Below are positions 41,201-55,300 of a stretch of DNA of 64,000 nt, piece by piece (within the stretch, counting starts at the first letter, position 1; every line of letters starts with the position of its first letter). The stretch lies in NCBI RefSeq assembly GCF_001039355.2, contig NW_019775969.1:383249-447248 (forward strand), given 5' to 3'. The notes below the pieces were generated by a model that searched no databases, was not told the origin of the DNA, and saw only the letters and a list, made by a program, of their open reading frames with translations. The position numbers and the translations under genes were made by a program. The stretch comes from Lingula anatina (taxonomy: Eukaryota > Brachiopoda > Lingulata > Lingulida > Lingulidae).

Positions 41201-41285
41201 CTCCTCCTCTATTAATATACATTAACCACAGGATGTCCCTGCCTTTGGTTGTATAAATATATATAGTTCCTCTGCATAACTGCCC
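38257..41285. other. 3' flanks between convergent tolloid and TM9SF3
   Basis: No coding exon is recognised. This should hold the 3' untranslated regions of both genes. Possible polyadenylation hexamers are ATTAAA at 39312-39317 for tolloid (plus), and AATAAA complements at 40763-40768 and 40632-40637 for TM9SF3 (minus). Open frames such as 40141-40434 show no family signature. Where the transcripts end, and whether they overlap, cannot be told from the sequence. Confidence 0.5.
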
Positions 41286-44200
41286 TCAGTCAATTTTCAC
41301 TGTGGAGTAAATCTTCCTGACAAACATACTCGTTCCAGCATACCCAACTACCCCTGAAAGACAACATGGAAAAGACTAATTGAATATGTCATCATTTTCT
41401 AGAGCTATGTTCCTTTTCAAATCTGTCAAACACTTTCCATTGGGTACCATAAATTCGAGACAAATCAGTCTTCCTACTATTTCTGCCTTCTATATTTAAC
41501 TTAGAAGATAAAGTCAACATTATACCACATCAGAAAAGACCCCTTTCTTTCACTCACCACACATAAGCCCCAGGGTCATGCTAAACAGAGCCATGTAACC
41601 AAAGTAAAAGGTGGTTTGGAACAGCCCATACATTCTGGAATACAAGTGAATAATTGTTTAACACAAATCAATCTTTTTTGGATTTCTGGTACACATTAAC
41701 ATTTTCTGGACTTAATCAACACATTTACATTAGAATACATAAAATATTAGTAAAAATGTATTGCAAAAATGCCTTCCTAAATATGCTTTAGAAACTCCCA
41801 AACAATCTCATAAAATATCTTCACACAAAGCATAACAGTACTGACGTGCATTCACTGCAATAAGCAGTAAGGCTTTTAACATCTGTCGACTATTAACTCA
41901 AAAACTTTGCTAAAGTCATAAAGATGACAAAAATTGACGTCAGTGGAAGTAAATGGAACTTATCACATAAGATACACTCCTGGATGAATTGGAACATCCA
42001 CTTACTTTGTTTTGAAGAAGTAATAATAAAATGAATACATATAAACATATACAGATGTTGATGCAGCTGCTAGGAAACTTGTCCACTGCCTAAAATAGAA
42101 GAAAATAAATAGAAGAAATGAAATATCAAAGTACAAGCAAAAAGTTCAATCCTTTGTTAAAAACTTAAAAACAAAATTGACATTAATTTTAATTTTTGAT
42201 AAGTAACAGACTTTTCAATTTATAAGTAAAACAGAAAAAAATCTTTAACAAAATGCCTAGACAAGAAGTGTCACAGCATCATAGCTGACCACCACTTTCA
42301 GACCATTCTATTTCACACCAGACCCAAGGGATCTGTGGATCTTACCATCTATAATCCTCTGCATTCAGTAAAAAGTATGTACAGACAATGGTCACACAGA
42401 CTGTCACCACCATTAGGATTAAAAACACCAGCAACATGAAACCATACACATAGTAGATCTTGTATGCCCAGAATGAAGTGAAAATGAAATACCTGAAAGG
42501 ATACAAAAAGTTTGCCATGAAATGAAGAAATATTCTAACATTAAGTTTACAGGTCATTTTTCATGGAAAATCAAATTTCAGTTTAATTTACAATGACTGT
42601 GTGTCATTAGAGAGAAGGAAAAAACATGCTTCACATATTTCCTTGACCCTTTCTTAAATATCTCTCTAGCATCTTTCCAATATCTAAAAAAAAAAACATT
42701 ATTTACATTCATAAATGACAGTGACAGTTCCCCTTTTATACTTACATTTCAATGAAGATAGACCCAAAGGGCAGGACACCTCCTAAGATGACTATCACAG
42801 CAGGCTCCATAAACCTGTAAAGAAAAGTAGGGTACAGTAACATTAAAATGCTGTCATCTGAGATTACATCGGGCAAATGACTTCACAGTTTAAGCTTCTA
42901 TTCTCAAAATCCTAGCACTTGGTCTTATAAGATTTTTTTAATCATCCATATTATACATCCAGCAACTGTAAATTTCCATCATCATGCTTACATGAAATTA
43001 CCATGCATTGTCAATCTTAGCTTTCAGAGTTATGGCACATACATTAAATTTTACTTTCAATTTGTACATCAATTGCACATATTCTATGACATTTACATGT
43101 GATCTATTTTCAGTTGTACCGCAAAACAAAAATATGTCATAATTTATAAAACATGATGCACATAGAAGTTATACTTACCATTTCTTCTCTGGTATTGGTC
43201 TGGGAACGGCATTAATTCTACATGGGTAGTTAGGCTGTCCAGACATATTGCGTCCCAACACTGTTCCCACCAGAGTAAGGGGGAGGATGACAAATATACA
43301 TATACACGTGACGGCAACCTGGAACATACAAAAAACAGTAATCAAATCTATAGAAGGTAACAGAGCATGATTCATCTTTGAACATCATCTCAAAATATTG
43401 CTAAAATACAGGTCAAATTAATTACTAATGGTATGTTTGCATGATCACTCAGGATTCAATTGCGTTGGAACAAAGTTTCTTCACAGCCATTTGCTCAAAG
43501 CGAGCTGGGTGAGTATCATCATTGTGATCACAAGCTAGCCCCTGCCCCTCCATATGTTATAATAACAACCACTAAGGCAATACTGTCAGTTAGTGACTAG
43601 TGCAACTCACCATGGTTCCAAATGGGATGGCTCTGGATGCATGGTAGTAGATGGCAATGAAGTTGATGAAGAAGGCAGTACCGCACACCATGAAGGGTAA
43701 CAAAAATGCACTCAGCAACATCTGCTTGATCCAAACTTTGCCTGCAACAAGGGATACAGGAGTATTACTTCATTAGTACATACCACTGAATTTAAAAGCA
43801 GCAAAAATAATCAGCTTATCTTAACAGAGTCATGAGAACATCTACAGCCAGTTTCAACTGGGGCCAAAAATATGCTAGGCAAATTATGTACTGCACTGAG
43901 ATGTGCTGCAGTGTATAAGAACCACTTCACTTCTCCACTTTTTAACACTCTGTTCATAAGTCTTCGCCAAACACAAAGGACCTTCCTGATACTATCAAAA
44001 CATTTTTTAATTAGGCTTCCTTACCTCCCATTCTGGCATACAGACCACCACCAAAGTAGCCGTTGATAGGAGACGTGGCAGCATACACAAATATTGCAGT
44101 GCTAAGTAGTGAACCTCGCCTGTAATGATACAAAATTGGAATTAAAACGCTGCATTCGAAGATCATTACTAACCTCATTTTCACTTCAAACTCTAGCATA

Positions 44201-47200
44201 TTTGAAAAATATATTTGAAGAATTATGTAACTGATAATAAATCAGAGATGAAAGTGGACCCTTGAAAAATCCCGAAAGCACAAGTTCTGAAGGCACGAAA
44301 CTATATGTGGGGTGCTCATGGAGCAAATATTTGGATTTCCAGATATATCCAAAAGCCTTTTTATCTCTGATAAATTTTGTCTTGACATTTCACATTTTGC
44401 TTAAAATCCACTTCAAACTTCAACACATACTGTTGGCACATTTTGGTAAAACAAAGCTTGCATTACTTACTCAGTGTAAAGCTCTCCCAAAAGAGCAAAA
44501 ATGATTACAGAAAGTGTGACGATGCAGACTTGATATCCTGAACCAATCAGGGCAGAGAATAATAGTGGGTGCGAGGCTGGTCTGAAAACATCACCGTGGA
44601 CTTGCTTCCAACCATACTCATCTCCAAGATCACGTTCCTGGAAAATGAAGTTGGTGAATGACCCAATGTGTACATAATCAATCAATTAACAAAAATCTCT
44701 CTCTCTCTCTCATCTTGTCCTCTACCCCTTCTGTCTCTACTGCAAACCCTATTGTTTCTTTATTGAGATCAAAAGAAACAACTTTCTGCAAAGAAAAATT
44801 AACATTTATATAACTATCCTTTCCAGTCACACTATTTTATCCATTTGTTTATGGCCATTCCTCCATATATTTCTGCTGCATTCTTGAATCCCGAAAAGAA
44901 AACTGTGTCAATCATGAAACAGAAAGGCTAGCCTTCATTTCTTAGCAGTTTTAGTTCTAATAACAACAACATACCATGTCATCCATCTCTTCATCCTTGC
45001 TATATCTGGCATAGTCCTTCCTCAATGTCCTCATCAGAATCATACTGACCAGACCGACCAGGAAGATGACCATCATGAAGGAGTTGAATATGGAGAACCA
45101 GTGGATCTGAAATACAAACCTTAACTTTATTTGTAAACTCTCAAGAATATGGAAACTTAAAACCTAGATGTGAAAGAATTAAATGTCATTCAAACTTGCA
45201 TTGAGAAGCAATCTAAAGATTTTTAAAACCATTTTAGGGTAATGATCTAATTCTATTTATAGTAGGCAGTTCAACCATTTAGGTGTATTCATAAATAATG
45301 AGGTTAAACGAAGTAAATTCTGGAGAAAAGTTATGATAGTACTGTCAGCTTCCTGCTACAACTGCAATCTTGATAAAAAGTAAGGCTTTTTATCATATTA
45401 CTTGTCTGCAGTATTGTTTACAGTGACAACTTGGTAATATGCTTAAATAATCAAACAATTAAAATAATCAATCAAAATAACAAGTAGAGTTTTGCCAATT
45501 TTCTTACCCTGTGTTGGAAGAAGTTTGGATCCAGATATTTGTCAAATCTATCATCAAATTTCACAGTAGAAGCAACCCATTTCACCTGGAAATATTGACA
45601 TAAACCAAGTTAATCTCTTATCAAATATGTAATGTATGTATTCACAAAGACAGCTGACTTGATCAAACATGTCCATGTGGAATGTGAGTCTGTCATAGCA
45701 TGAGCACAATATTGGGTAATTGACTTCCTTTTGATAAATATCAAAACTGTTATGTTAACCAAAAGGTTCTATTCAACAATTTCCATACAATACTTTCTCA
45801 TAAAAGGCATATACCCATAAAAATCAAAAGGCAAAAAAAAAAATACACTAAACATTTTCATATCATAATGTAAAAGTTGCACTTTCACAATCAGAATAGT
45901 TACCTCATATGAAAATGGTATTTTGGCTCCAGGTTCTAATTTCACCTTGGCCTCACTGGTGAGGTTGACATCAACTATCTGGTTTGTATTGTAGCCAATA
46001 TCAAACTTTTTATGTGTCCAGATGTAGTAGCCATCTCCACCTTCATCAACATCTCCAACTATGCCTGAAAGAGAGAGAGAGAAGAAACCTAAGAACACAT
46101 ACAGAAAACAAACACCAAATTCATCAAACATGAACCAATAGTATGGAAGGCTCATAAAATCTGCAGTAGAAGCAATCTTATTATCAACAATATTTCAACT
46201 TCATAACACCTAATTCATCACTACATATCTCACAAAATGGTACCTCTCTTGTAATAAATCACTAGAAAAGGGTGACAAAGAGTTACGATGTTTTTACAAA
46301 GTAAAATGTTGTAAAACTGCCACAGTCGGACTGCAAAAAATTATAGGGATAAAACATTTAAGTAACTAAGATTTCAATTCCATGAACACTACTGTAAAAT
46401 TGTGCGACCAATGTATATTTAATATTATCAAATAACCATTTCAAATACTACTGATCTTGTATAGATATATTAACAAAGACAGGTTATTTTAGTTTGATCA
46501 AGTCAAGCCACCAGCAAATTGGGTAATATGAAGCAGAACTCTACCCTACACAGCCTTGAACACATTAAAACTGTCTACAAACTAAGGTTAGTTTTTAAAT
46601 CCAATTTCAGTTTACTAGTTGCAAGGAGGCAAAAGTTAGTTCGACCTATGGAAAACACATTAAAAAAAGCTGATAACCCTGCAATTTCACGGTGACATTC
46701 TAAATTCGGGTTTTAAATTAAGACGTTTCTGGTTTCTTACCCCATATAGGCAAATCATCAATGTACATCTGATACCAGTAGTGGTTCTTTACTGCATACA
46801 CAAATGCCTGGTATTTCTCTTCTGATAGAGTAACACTGCAGTAAGTGGTCTTAGGTTTGTTGACTAAAATATGTATTTAAGTATGTTAAATGTATTGATG
46901 AAATTTGCATTCCACATAATTCAAGTTAAAAGGAAAAGACTTTTATAGTCCTAGTTAACATGTATAAGTCCTTTAAGGCATAACATTGTCACAATTCTAA
47001 AAGTCACACATGGGATGCATATTCATAGCATGACTGGATGATCAATTTAATGCCTAGGGCTATTCAATGACTGCAATGCAAATATTCCACTAATTAGACT
47101 AGTGCTTCATTTCATGCCAACAGACAACTGAAGGGTTGAAAACTGATAAAATTATTCTATTCAAGAACTGCAATTTGTACGTGATATACTAGTTTATATA

Positions 47201-48908
47201 CATACCCCTGAAGTCAATGTCTAATCCACTGTACTCCAGCTCCACTCCCTGCAAAGCCTCCCCCAGAGTCTCGTGGTAGTGGCCTATGGTCTCCTTGGGC
47301 CCACCACAGAATGGCAGGGAGAAATACTCATAGGTCTCCTGTCTGTTGTGGTAGGGCCCCACTGTGTTCATCCATAGGACCACTTCTTCTCCTTCCTCGT
47401 ACTGAAAGTTGAATGAACTATACTGTACAACATAAGTTGATAATACTACTTTTTTCTACTCTTTTAAATACCGAGGCCAAATTACAATATAAATTATGTC
47501 TTTATCTACTATAATTATCTTTCTCCATATTTTAGAACATAAAGATAACATCAGCTGTGAGCCATATGTCAACCCTCAATCCTTATATTACATAGTTATC
47601 AGGGCAAGATGGATTGATGTATGATGCAAGCAGAAACAACACCTGATGGGGTTACAACTATAAGAAAATAGCACAGGTTACCCGAGATGGATGTGAGAAC
47701 TTATCCAAATATCATTCCATCTACACATATCAGTATTCATCTGAAGGTGACATGTGTCTTTAGTCTTATCAGCGACTGGACAAACATCTTTTGTTTTCTG
47801 TATTCAAGGAGATAAAGTTCACCCTTTCTGGGAATCATCTTACTAATACTCACGCCTTGTTTAGCAAAATATCATAACGTATTCTTTCTATAAACTGAAC
47901 TATACTTTCAAACATTAGAGGATTAAACCCCAGCTGGATACAAATGAATCTAGTCCAAATATCAATTTCTCAATTGTGATAGCAAAATATTTGCAGGGGT
48001 CAACTTCTACTATCAATTAAATTTACCTACACTTGAAAAGTGAAGGCAATGAATTTACCTTTGCATGCAATGAAAACCATACAACCATTTCTACTATGGC
48101 ATTTGCTGGTAAGTGTTTGGAAAAGAATAGGCCAAATAACACCTACGTGCAAGAAAAATGACTTCAGCTTTTAGACTTCAAACAACCAAGACTAAAATTT
48201 TGTTCGTGAAGAAAATCACAACATGATATTAAGTGCTCCTGATCATTGGGAACCTTCCTTTCCTTGCTTAAAGTTTTAGTTAACACTTTATGCAGTCTTT
48301 CTGCATTTCAAATTTGTGCAATGGTGTCTGATATGAAGCTCAGTTTTGCTCAAGGTTGGGATTCAAAGAATTTGGACTTACCACAATTTACACAATTGCC
48401 CACTTCATATCCACGCTGGCAAATATTAAATATTAAATAGTGCCATCTCTTCAGTCTCAGATTTGGGAGTGCAGATTTTTTAATACATTTACGAAGTACG
48501 GTATTGTCTGTGCATGGTAATATGAATTCTCAACAAAAGAAGTACAATCCATTTCAGTACCACCAAAGGTACGATACCCTGCATCACTTTCACATTTCTG
48601 GGACTGGTAACTATGGCTAATTTACCGGCGTTACTACATAATAAGGTGATGATTTACTCCTTGCCATAAATTCAAATCAACGCAGTTGCATGACTTATGT
48701 CTTTACATTAAGAAAACAAAATTATGCATTTTCTATAGAAAAAGAGTCACAGTTTTCAATATCGGAAAAGGGTAAAAAGTTACTTTCTAATCTTCGACTG
48801 CATATTTTCATGGAGGGGCGTACTTACTGTGTGGCTATGTTCATCTCCATGAGAGCATCGTAAGAAGATGAGCACGCAAAAAACTATTCTCAAATGACAA
48901 TACTTCAT
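41286..48908 (-). CDS. TM9SF3: Transmembrane 9 superfamily member 3, complete, 15 exons
   Basis: Nine-pass Golgi/endosomal membrane protein (nonaspanin), implicated in sorting of membrane proteins. Exons in transcription order: 48908-48828, 47401-47206, 46863-46741, 46064-45904, 45585-45508, 45106-44975, 44637-44471, 44119-44025, 43741-43611, 43318-43179, 42814-42746, 42492-42346, 42089-42006, 41634-41558, 41353-41286. All phases agree and give 582 aa; the human protein is 589 aa. The first exon encodes a signal peptide ([20 protein letters not shown]) followed by DEHSHT. Next is a luminal domain with [20 protein letters not shown] and [16 protein letters not shown], then the nine membrane segments. 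The C-terminus [14 protein letters not shown] carries the KxD-type Golgi retention signal. Conservation is very high (for example [22 protein letters not shown]). It lies convergent to tolloid. Confidence 0.96.
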
Positions 48909-49060
48909 ATCAAGGTGCCAGATGTCAGCATATGTGCGTTGACTGAATAAGATTTTTCTCGATTTCTAGGTCGTCAGCTACCTCTGCAAGCAATTCCAAT
49001 ATGGCGACTTAGCTAGCCACGTCAAAGACTACTTCGCGGATAATTCACAACACGGCAGAA
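48909..49060 (-). promoter_or_regulatory. Probable TM9SF3 promoter region
   Basis: This is the immediate upstream flank of the TM9SF3 start codon, with several CpGs. On the minus strand it contains TGACGTGG (49024-49017), identical to the ATF6/UPRE-type consensus. A GCCAT YY1-like core (the plus strand reads ATATGGCGAC near 49000) lies between that site and the gene. No TATA box is evident. Function is inferred from position only. Confidence 0.4.
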
Positions 49061-49259
49061 GGTGGCGGTAGTGTGCGCATAAAAATGCATTGATGATAAT
49101 TAAAGTCTGCTTCCTTTATTATGATAAACATTAATTTCTAAAAATAAATGTTAGAATCATTAATCTAATTTTTTCCAAAATTAAACAATGTACTGAACAA
49201 TTAGAACTAAATTAGCACAACTGTGTAAAGTGAGGTGGAGGGTATCACTGAAACTGGTT

Positions 49260-49914
49260 TAAAAAATCTTTCTTAGATTTGCACACTCTGATGTTGATTT
49301 TGTTTCAACTCAGAGTGATAATTTGTGCACTCTTTGGTGAAGGTTTACTTCCATGTTACATTGAAGTTTACGTTAGCTTGCAGGGGGGGGGGGCACTTAG
49401 ATCCTAAGAGATTTGCATTTTCCAAGCGTCAAGCTGGTTGCTCTTTGTCAAGCATTTTATTTCATCAGATGTGGAATATTTATCCCTCAAGAAGTGGATT
49501 TGCCTCAAATATTGACAAATGGAGTGGTTGCCAAATATTTCTATATCTGCCGTCCATGCACAAGCTGACATACAGTATATAACCTNAAAAAAATCTTTCT
49601 TAGATTTGCACACACTCTGATGTTGATTTTGTTTCAACTCAGAGTGATAATTTGTGCACTCTTTGGTGAAGGTTTACTTCCATGTTACATTGAAGTTTAC
49701 GTTAACTTGCAGGGGGGGGGGGCACTTAGATCCTAAGAGATTTGCATTTTCCAAGCGTCAAGCTGGTTGCTCTTTGTCAAGCATTTTATTTCATCAGATG
49801 TGGAATATTTATCCCTCAAGAAGTGGATTTGCCTCAAATATTGACAAATGGAGTGGTTGCCAAATATTTCTATATCTGCCGTCCATGCACAAGCTGACAT
49901 ACAGTATATAACCT
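49260..49914. repeat. Near-identical 326-bp duplication around an assembly N
   Basis: Bases 49260-49585 recur at 49587-49914 with a handful of differences (ACAC insertion, G/A changes). The single N at 49586 separates them. The open frames beginning MHSLVKVYFHVTL are just the two copies. An unmerged overlap between contigs or alleles explains this best; a real tandem duplication is less likely. Confidence 0.8.
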
Positions 49915-52343
49915 TTTTTTCAGCAACAATTTTGTGGACAACTATTCACCCCTAGAATGCTACATGTATTATTCTGTCTACTGTTTCATCAGATGTTTAT
50001 AAAGTATGTCCATAAAAAGTGTGGTGATAACTTACATAAAAGAATTCAAACAGTGAGAAAATTGTTTATTAATCATTGCACATATATATACATAAATTGG
50101 GGACATTCCTTTACAGGAAGCTAACTTTCCATCAGTATTCTAATTTCTAAGGTTAAAAATTCACACAGAATCGCTATAACCAAGGAAGTGCAGTGTTGTA
50201 GCCAATTACTGTTCAGTGTTAATTTCTACAGTAAATGCTATGGTAACCAGCTGTACATGTAAAAGACCAGCCTTAAACATCTTTATCTACCATCTTGGTC
50301 AATCTTTAGCATCCAGGTAACTGAACAGGTACCCATGGAAGGGTAGGTACAAAACTTTCCATTCAACATATACTCTCAACTTGATGGTCTTTTTAATGAC
50401 TATTTAGAAAATGGAAGGTTTTTTCCAAAATATTTGATTGACTGAAAATTTCCTGGGTGGGAGCATGCTGAAAAAAACTATCTATTATGCATTAAATGCT
50501 ACAACTAGTTACTACAATCCTACAATAAATTTTAGTAAAATATCGATATCAAAATGCTACAAAGATTCACTCCAGAAACTGCTAACATGGGTTCACATAT
50601 ATTTCATCAACATTTATTTGTTATGCTAATGACACATAAAGTACGTAAAAAATTCCAATTATCCACCGATTTTAGAATCAAAACCATTATTGTAGTCTAT
50701 ATAAACTTAAAGCACTCTCCTGTCAAAAGACAACAGGTTGCGCCGTGGTTTATTTCGTGTAAAGTCACGACATCCACGAATGCGTTCCACACACCAATGC
50801 ACAGGGTTAATTACTCGTGCTTTAAGCCAGATAAAGCACTCGGTGCTGAGCTTTACGAGAAATAGAGCAGATAATTGACTCGGCTTCACCTCGCCAATTA
50901 TCTGCTCTATTTCTCGTAAAGCTCAGCACCTCGTACTTTATCTATAGCTTATCAGATTCACCACTTCATCAGCTGTGCATCTAATGTCTACATACTTCAT
51001 GTAATGGATAGTTTACTCAACATGTAATGGATAGTTTGCTCAAACTGCCTTCTAGAGGTACCATGTTACAGCATTAATTATTCACATACAGATCATTTCA
51101 TCTGATCCAAACAATTCTTTACCAAGCCTACACTCTAAATGGGAGACGTTTATTACACTAATATAAAATACCAAAAAATACACACTGTAAAAAATACCAA
51201 AGCAATTGAAAATGGCATTGAATGGGTTCACAATATGTGAAAGTGTCCATTGAAGAACAAACAAATCTGACATTTGTTCTGTAACATACACTAAGAGTAC
51301 ACAGGACATAGATTCTGATTACAGATGGCTTGGATATTGTAAGGCCTATGCTGTGTAATATTTGCACTTGTTTTATCTTCCAAATGTACCAGCCTGGATT
51401 CAGCATTTATGCATTTACTCATACACATTTCTGAATCAACATGATAGCAGTACCATCTTCTCCGTTGTTTCTCCTGTTTATGCATATAAAGGTGTGGCAG
51501 GTGAAGTGTTACTGATTTGTTACACAAAGCTAACCAAAAATAATAACAATAATAAACCTTGAAGTGTATAACACTGCTGTCATGGCTAATACTGAGGTCT
51601 GTCCAGTCATGTAGAGATATTACTAAGTATTGCATGGTTTGACGTTATGAGACATCTTGAAGCAAGAAACAAAACTTGACTTCAGTATACCGTCATAACT
51701 TTAAATTAATGCTGAAAGGATAACCATAAGAAAATAAAATGCATTTTTCACTTCAAATTGTATATATAGGCAAGTTTTACTATGCCCCTTGTCACCAATT
51801 TTCAATGAGATATCCGTAAATATAAGCAATTGAAAACACAAGTCAACCAAACTGATATGTTCGCATGTGCACATCCATGTACTGCCACTATCTGCAGAAT
51901 TTTTACTTTGGGTTTATGATATCCTTGTACCAGAAATATATCTACTTTGTTTCTCAGATCTACAATCCTTGAGTGGCTCATTGCTAAAATAAACATCACA
52001 GTGACATCTGTCTATACTTGTACATTAAGTCACATGTTAACCCATCTCCTACATAATGGCATAATAAAAAGTAAGTTTCTGGAACAGCAGTTGATGTATC
52101 AACATTCTTTATAAGTTAATGGAGTACACCTTGTGGCTAATTTTTAGATAGATTTCAATATTCATCACAGCAAAGGAAGTCCAGTTATTTTGATAGCATG
52201 AATGTATCCAGACTGGTACGTAGACATAAATAAGATCCTCAGTCTACCTCAATTTTGACACTATACCACAGAACACAACCAGACAGCAGCAACAGTGTGT
52301 TATGTTGCAGTTAAGAATGAGAATGCATGATGTCTTAGTTGTG
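49915..52343. other. 3' flank of the sushi gene; no other gene seen
   Basis: AT-rich sequence with no recognised coding exon. It probably includes the 3' untranslated region of the minus-strand sushi gene, but I cannot place its end. It contains the long hairpin at 50830-50942. Confidence 0.45.
50830..50942. repeat. 48-bp inverted repeat with 17-base loop
   Basis: The left arm, 50830-50877 (GATAAAGCACTCGGTGCTGA...ATAATTG), is matched by the complement of 50895-50942 with about three mismatches, all near the outer end. The 17-base loop is CpG-containing. There is no coding capacity and no clear target duplication. It may be a small palindromic transposon or the relic of one. Confidence 0.85.
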
Positions 52344-55300
52344 TCAATCCTCCTTGGGTTGGGACTCCTGGGAACTCTCTTTTCTCTCCTCATTTTCAAG
52401 TAACTGCTCAGATTCTTGGTTATTGTGCTCCAGGAGTGGGGCATCTGAAAATAGGAGAGAAAGCCAATGACTTGTCCTGTCTTCACTGTATAATGCTGTT
52501 GCTCACTTGAAATCTTTGTAATGCAAATTAAAACTAATGCTTCATTTCTGAAACTAGCAACTACTTAAACCAACAAATTGACATTAATAATTTCTCACAT
52601 GTGAAAGAATTTCTGGTAGTTATGATTTGCGTGTTCTTACTTCTGGGGCCTTACAGCAAAAAAAATTCAGGAAGTTGCAAAAAGCAATTAACCGACTTAC
52701 GAAAAGGGAAAGAAAATGAATGTGGATAATATGTGTAATAACCTTCATTTGCTAAACTCCCATTGGATGATGCCAGACTCCCAGTGACAGCTTGCCTAGA
52801 CAATGCTAGTGAAGGGTTTGATGCACTGGAGTCATACGTATCTATAGTCACTGAAGCTGACGTGCCATCACTGGCATTAACACTAGCATTAATAGTGTTC
52901 ACAGTTTCAATAGAACCAAAATTCACACTGCCTGACATGTTGTCTCTGTGCGTGCTGCTAGTAACTGCTGAGTGCCTGGTGCTGCCCTCTACCTGATGAG
53001 AAGACTGGCTGGCTGTGTCACTGTTTCCACGCAGACTAGGGGGGATTTGAGGTAAGGGTCTGTACTCCCCCCTAGAGGGCGTACCTCTCACACTATTACT
53101 ACTACTGCTGTTGTTACCGGTGCTACCACGAGTTCTAGTGGCCTCTGCATACGTGGGTAGAACCAGGTGGCCACCATCAGCAAATGCTATCAGAGCAAGA
53201 CGGTCATGTTCATCCAATGATGTTGAATCACAGTGGCGAGAGTATGAAGGTGGAGGCGGTGTGATGGGACGCCCTAATCGTATGTCGGACTTCCTCCTCT
53301 TCACTGCCACAGCTATCAGTATCAGCACCAGGATCCCCAGCACACTGCCTGACGTGGCAATGACCACAGCTAGTGTCTCGGAGTGGTCATCTTTCCCCAG
53401 GTCCGAAGTGGAAGCAGCTGAAAGTTGGAAAATCAAATGCAGGAAAGGTTGTAAGATTACTATGCTTATGGTGAAACAGGATTTCATTGTTTCTTTATAA
53501 TTTTTTTTTTTTTTTGAAATCTTATACCTCACAGGTAAAAACACATTTTGTCCCTTTTAACATTGAGCAGTATACTAAAAAAATAAAATCTGTGTCAATT
53601 TACTTTGAGAGACTGACAACTGAGTATACTGCTTGATGTGAAAAGGGTCTTTAGCAAATTACTTCCTTACCAATTGTTTCTATGTTGTGATAAGTTACTT
53701 GCTTTTTTAGCTCATATTATAGTGATCATGTAACAGGAGAAAAACACATGCTAGTTACCTTGCATCAAATAAACACCCTAAATAGCCTTATTGCTGGAAC
53801 ACTAGAACAAATTCATAGATTTTCAATTATTATTTATCATACCTACTTTTAAAAGACTTAACCAACCAACCCACCTTCCCTACAGCTAGGTTTATTGGTA
53901 GTCCAAACTCCATCCTCAGTACATGTGATGACTGTGCTGCCTCCTACAATCTCGTAGCCATCAAGACAATAATAGTGTACAGATACACCCGAGTAGAACT
54001 GGTCGCAGTCTTTGTGCGGGTCACACAGTCTGCTGCCATGTTGTATGTTACCAGGATCTTCACAGGTTGTTACTGAAATAAACAATTTCCACTTCTCATC
54101 AAAATCTTATGACCTGTAAGGGTCAGCCTGGGGAACATGTACACGGTTTATCAATATATATTGATCATTTTTCTCAAAACAAATTAAAACTTAAAATAAA
54201 TTCAGAAATGAGGGTGGACCTTTCAAAAAAATTCTCAATGCAAGCATCAAAGGCAAGACGCTCTATATGGAAACGTCTGAGGGGCATAAATACAACACCC
54301 AATTATCCAGATTTCCAGATAAAAAGCCAGAAAAATCTATATAAATTGGTAATCAGTCTTTATGAAAACAAGTTTAAGAAAACAAGTTTAAGCTTTTGTT
54401 TAACTTCTCACCTTTTCCACTGTCTTTGATGCACCTTGGAGGGTAGTGGTTAAAAAAAGAGGTTTTGTAATTGTATGGCTTCCATTCCTTGTTGGTGCAG
54501 ACAATGGTCTTTGCTCCAATCAGGGAGTAATTCACATTGTCTTCACATTCATAAACCACCTGACTTCCCTCAGAGAAAGGTGATGACACTCCAACAATGT
54601 ACCACCGGCCATTTTCTATGTCCTGGGGCTGCTTGCACTGTTTATTTTCTAAAGATGAAGAGTAAAGATCACAAATTATAACAAACTCCAGACCTAATAG
54701 AACTTGGATTAGAAATGGTCTCAATTTGCAAAATGTTAGAAGGTTACATTTACAACCTATAAACCTGCAGCAGATGTATAACAATATTCTCTAGTAAAAA
54801 AGTAAAATGTAAGACATTCTTTGATGATTTCCTAATTTGGTGAAGACAGATATAAATTTGAAAACCATCCTCAGGATTTGCATATTAAAAATCTTACTAA
54901 TAACCCATTATATATATATATATGTGTGTGGACATTTTTGTCAGTGACAATTACATTCACATTTCTGAAAACAAAAGCAAATCTATCATATCCCCTGACT
55001 GCTCCCAGTACCCTCAGTTTTAATAAGTAATTGACAAGGTTTGATAATGAGAAGCCTGGTAATACTTCTTACCACAAGATGGCAGTATTCCAAGCCACAT
55101 GCCATCTTTACACCTGAGAGGCCGGTCATTGGTGTCCTGGTTGGTAACAGACCTGCAGGAGTAGACCACCTCTGAACCCTCAGACCATCCACTGCCCACC
55201 TGCTCCCCATACACCTTGTAGTAGGCCCCACTAATGGTAATAGGATGTGGACACACAGATGCTGGAAACACAATGAAAGCAGTACTTTGTATTCATACAT

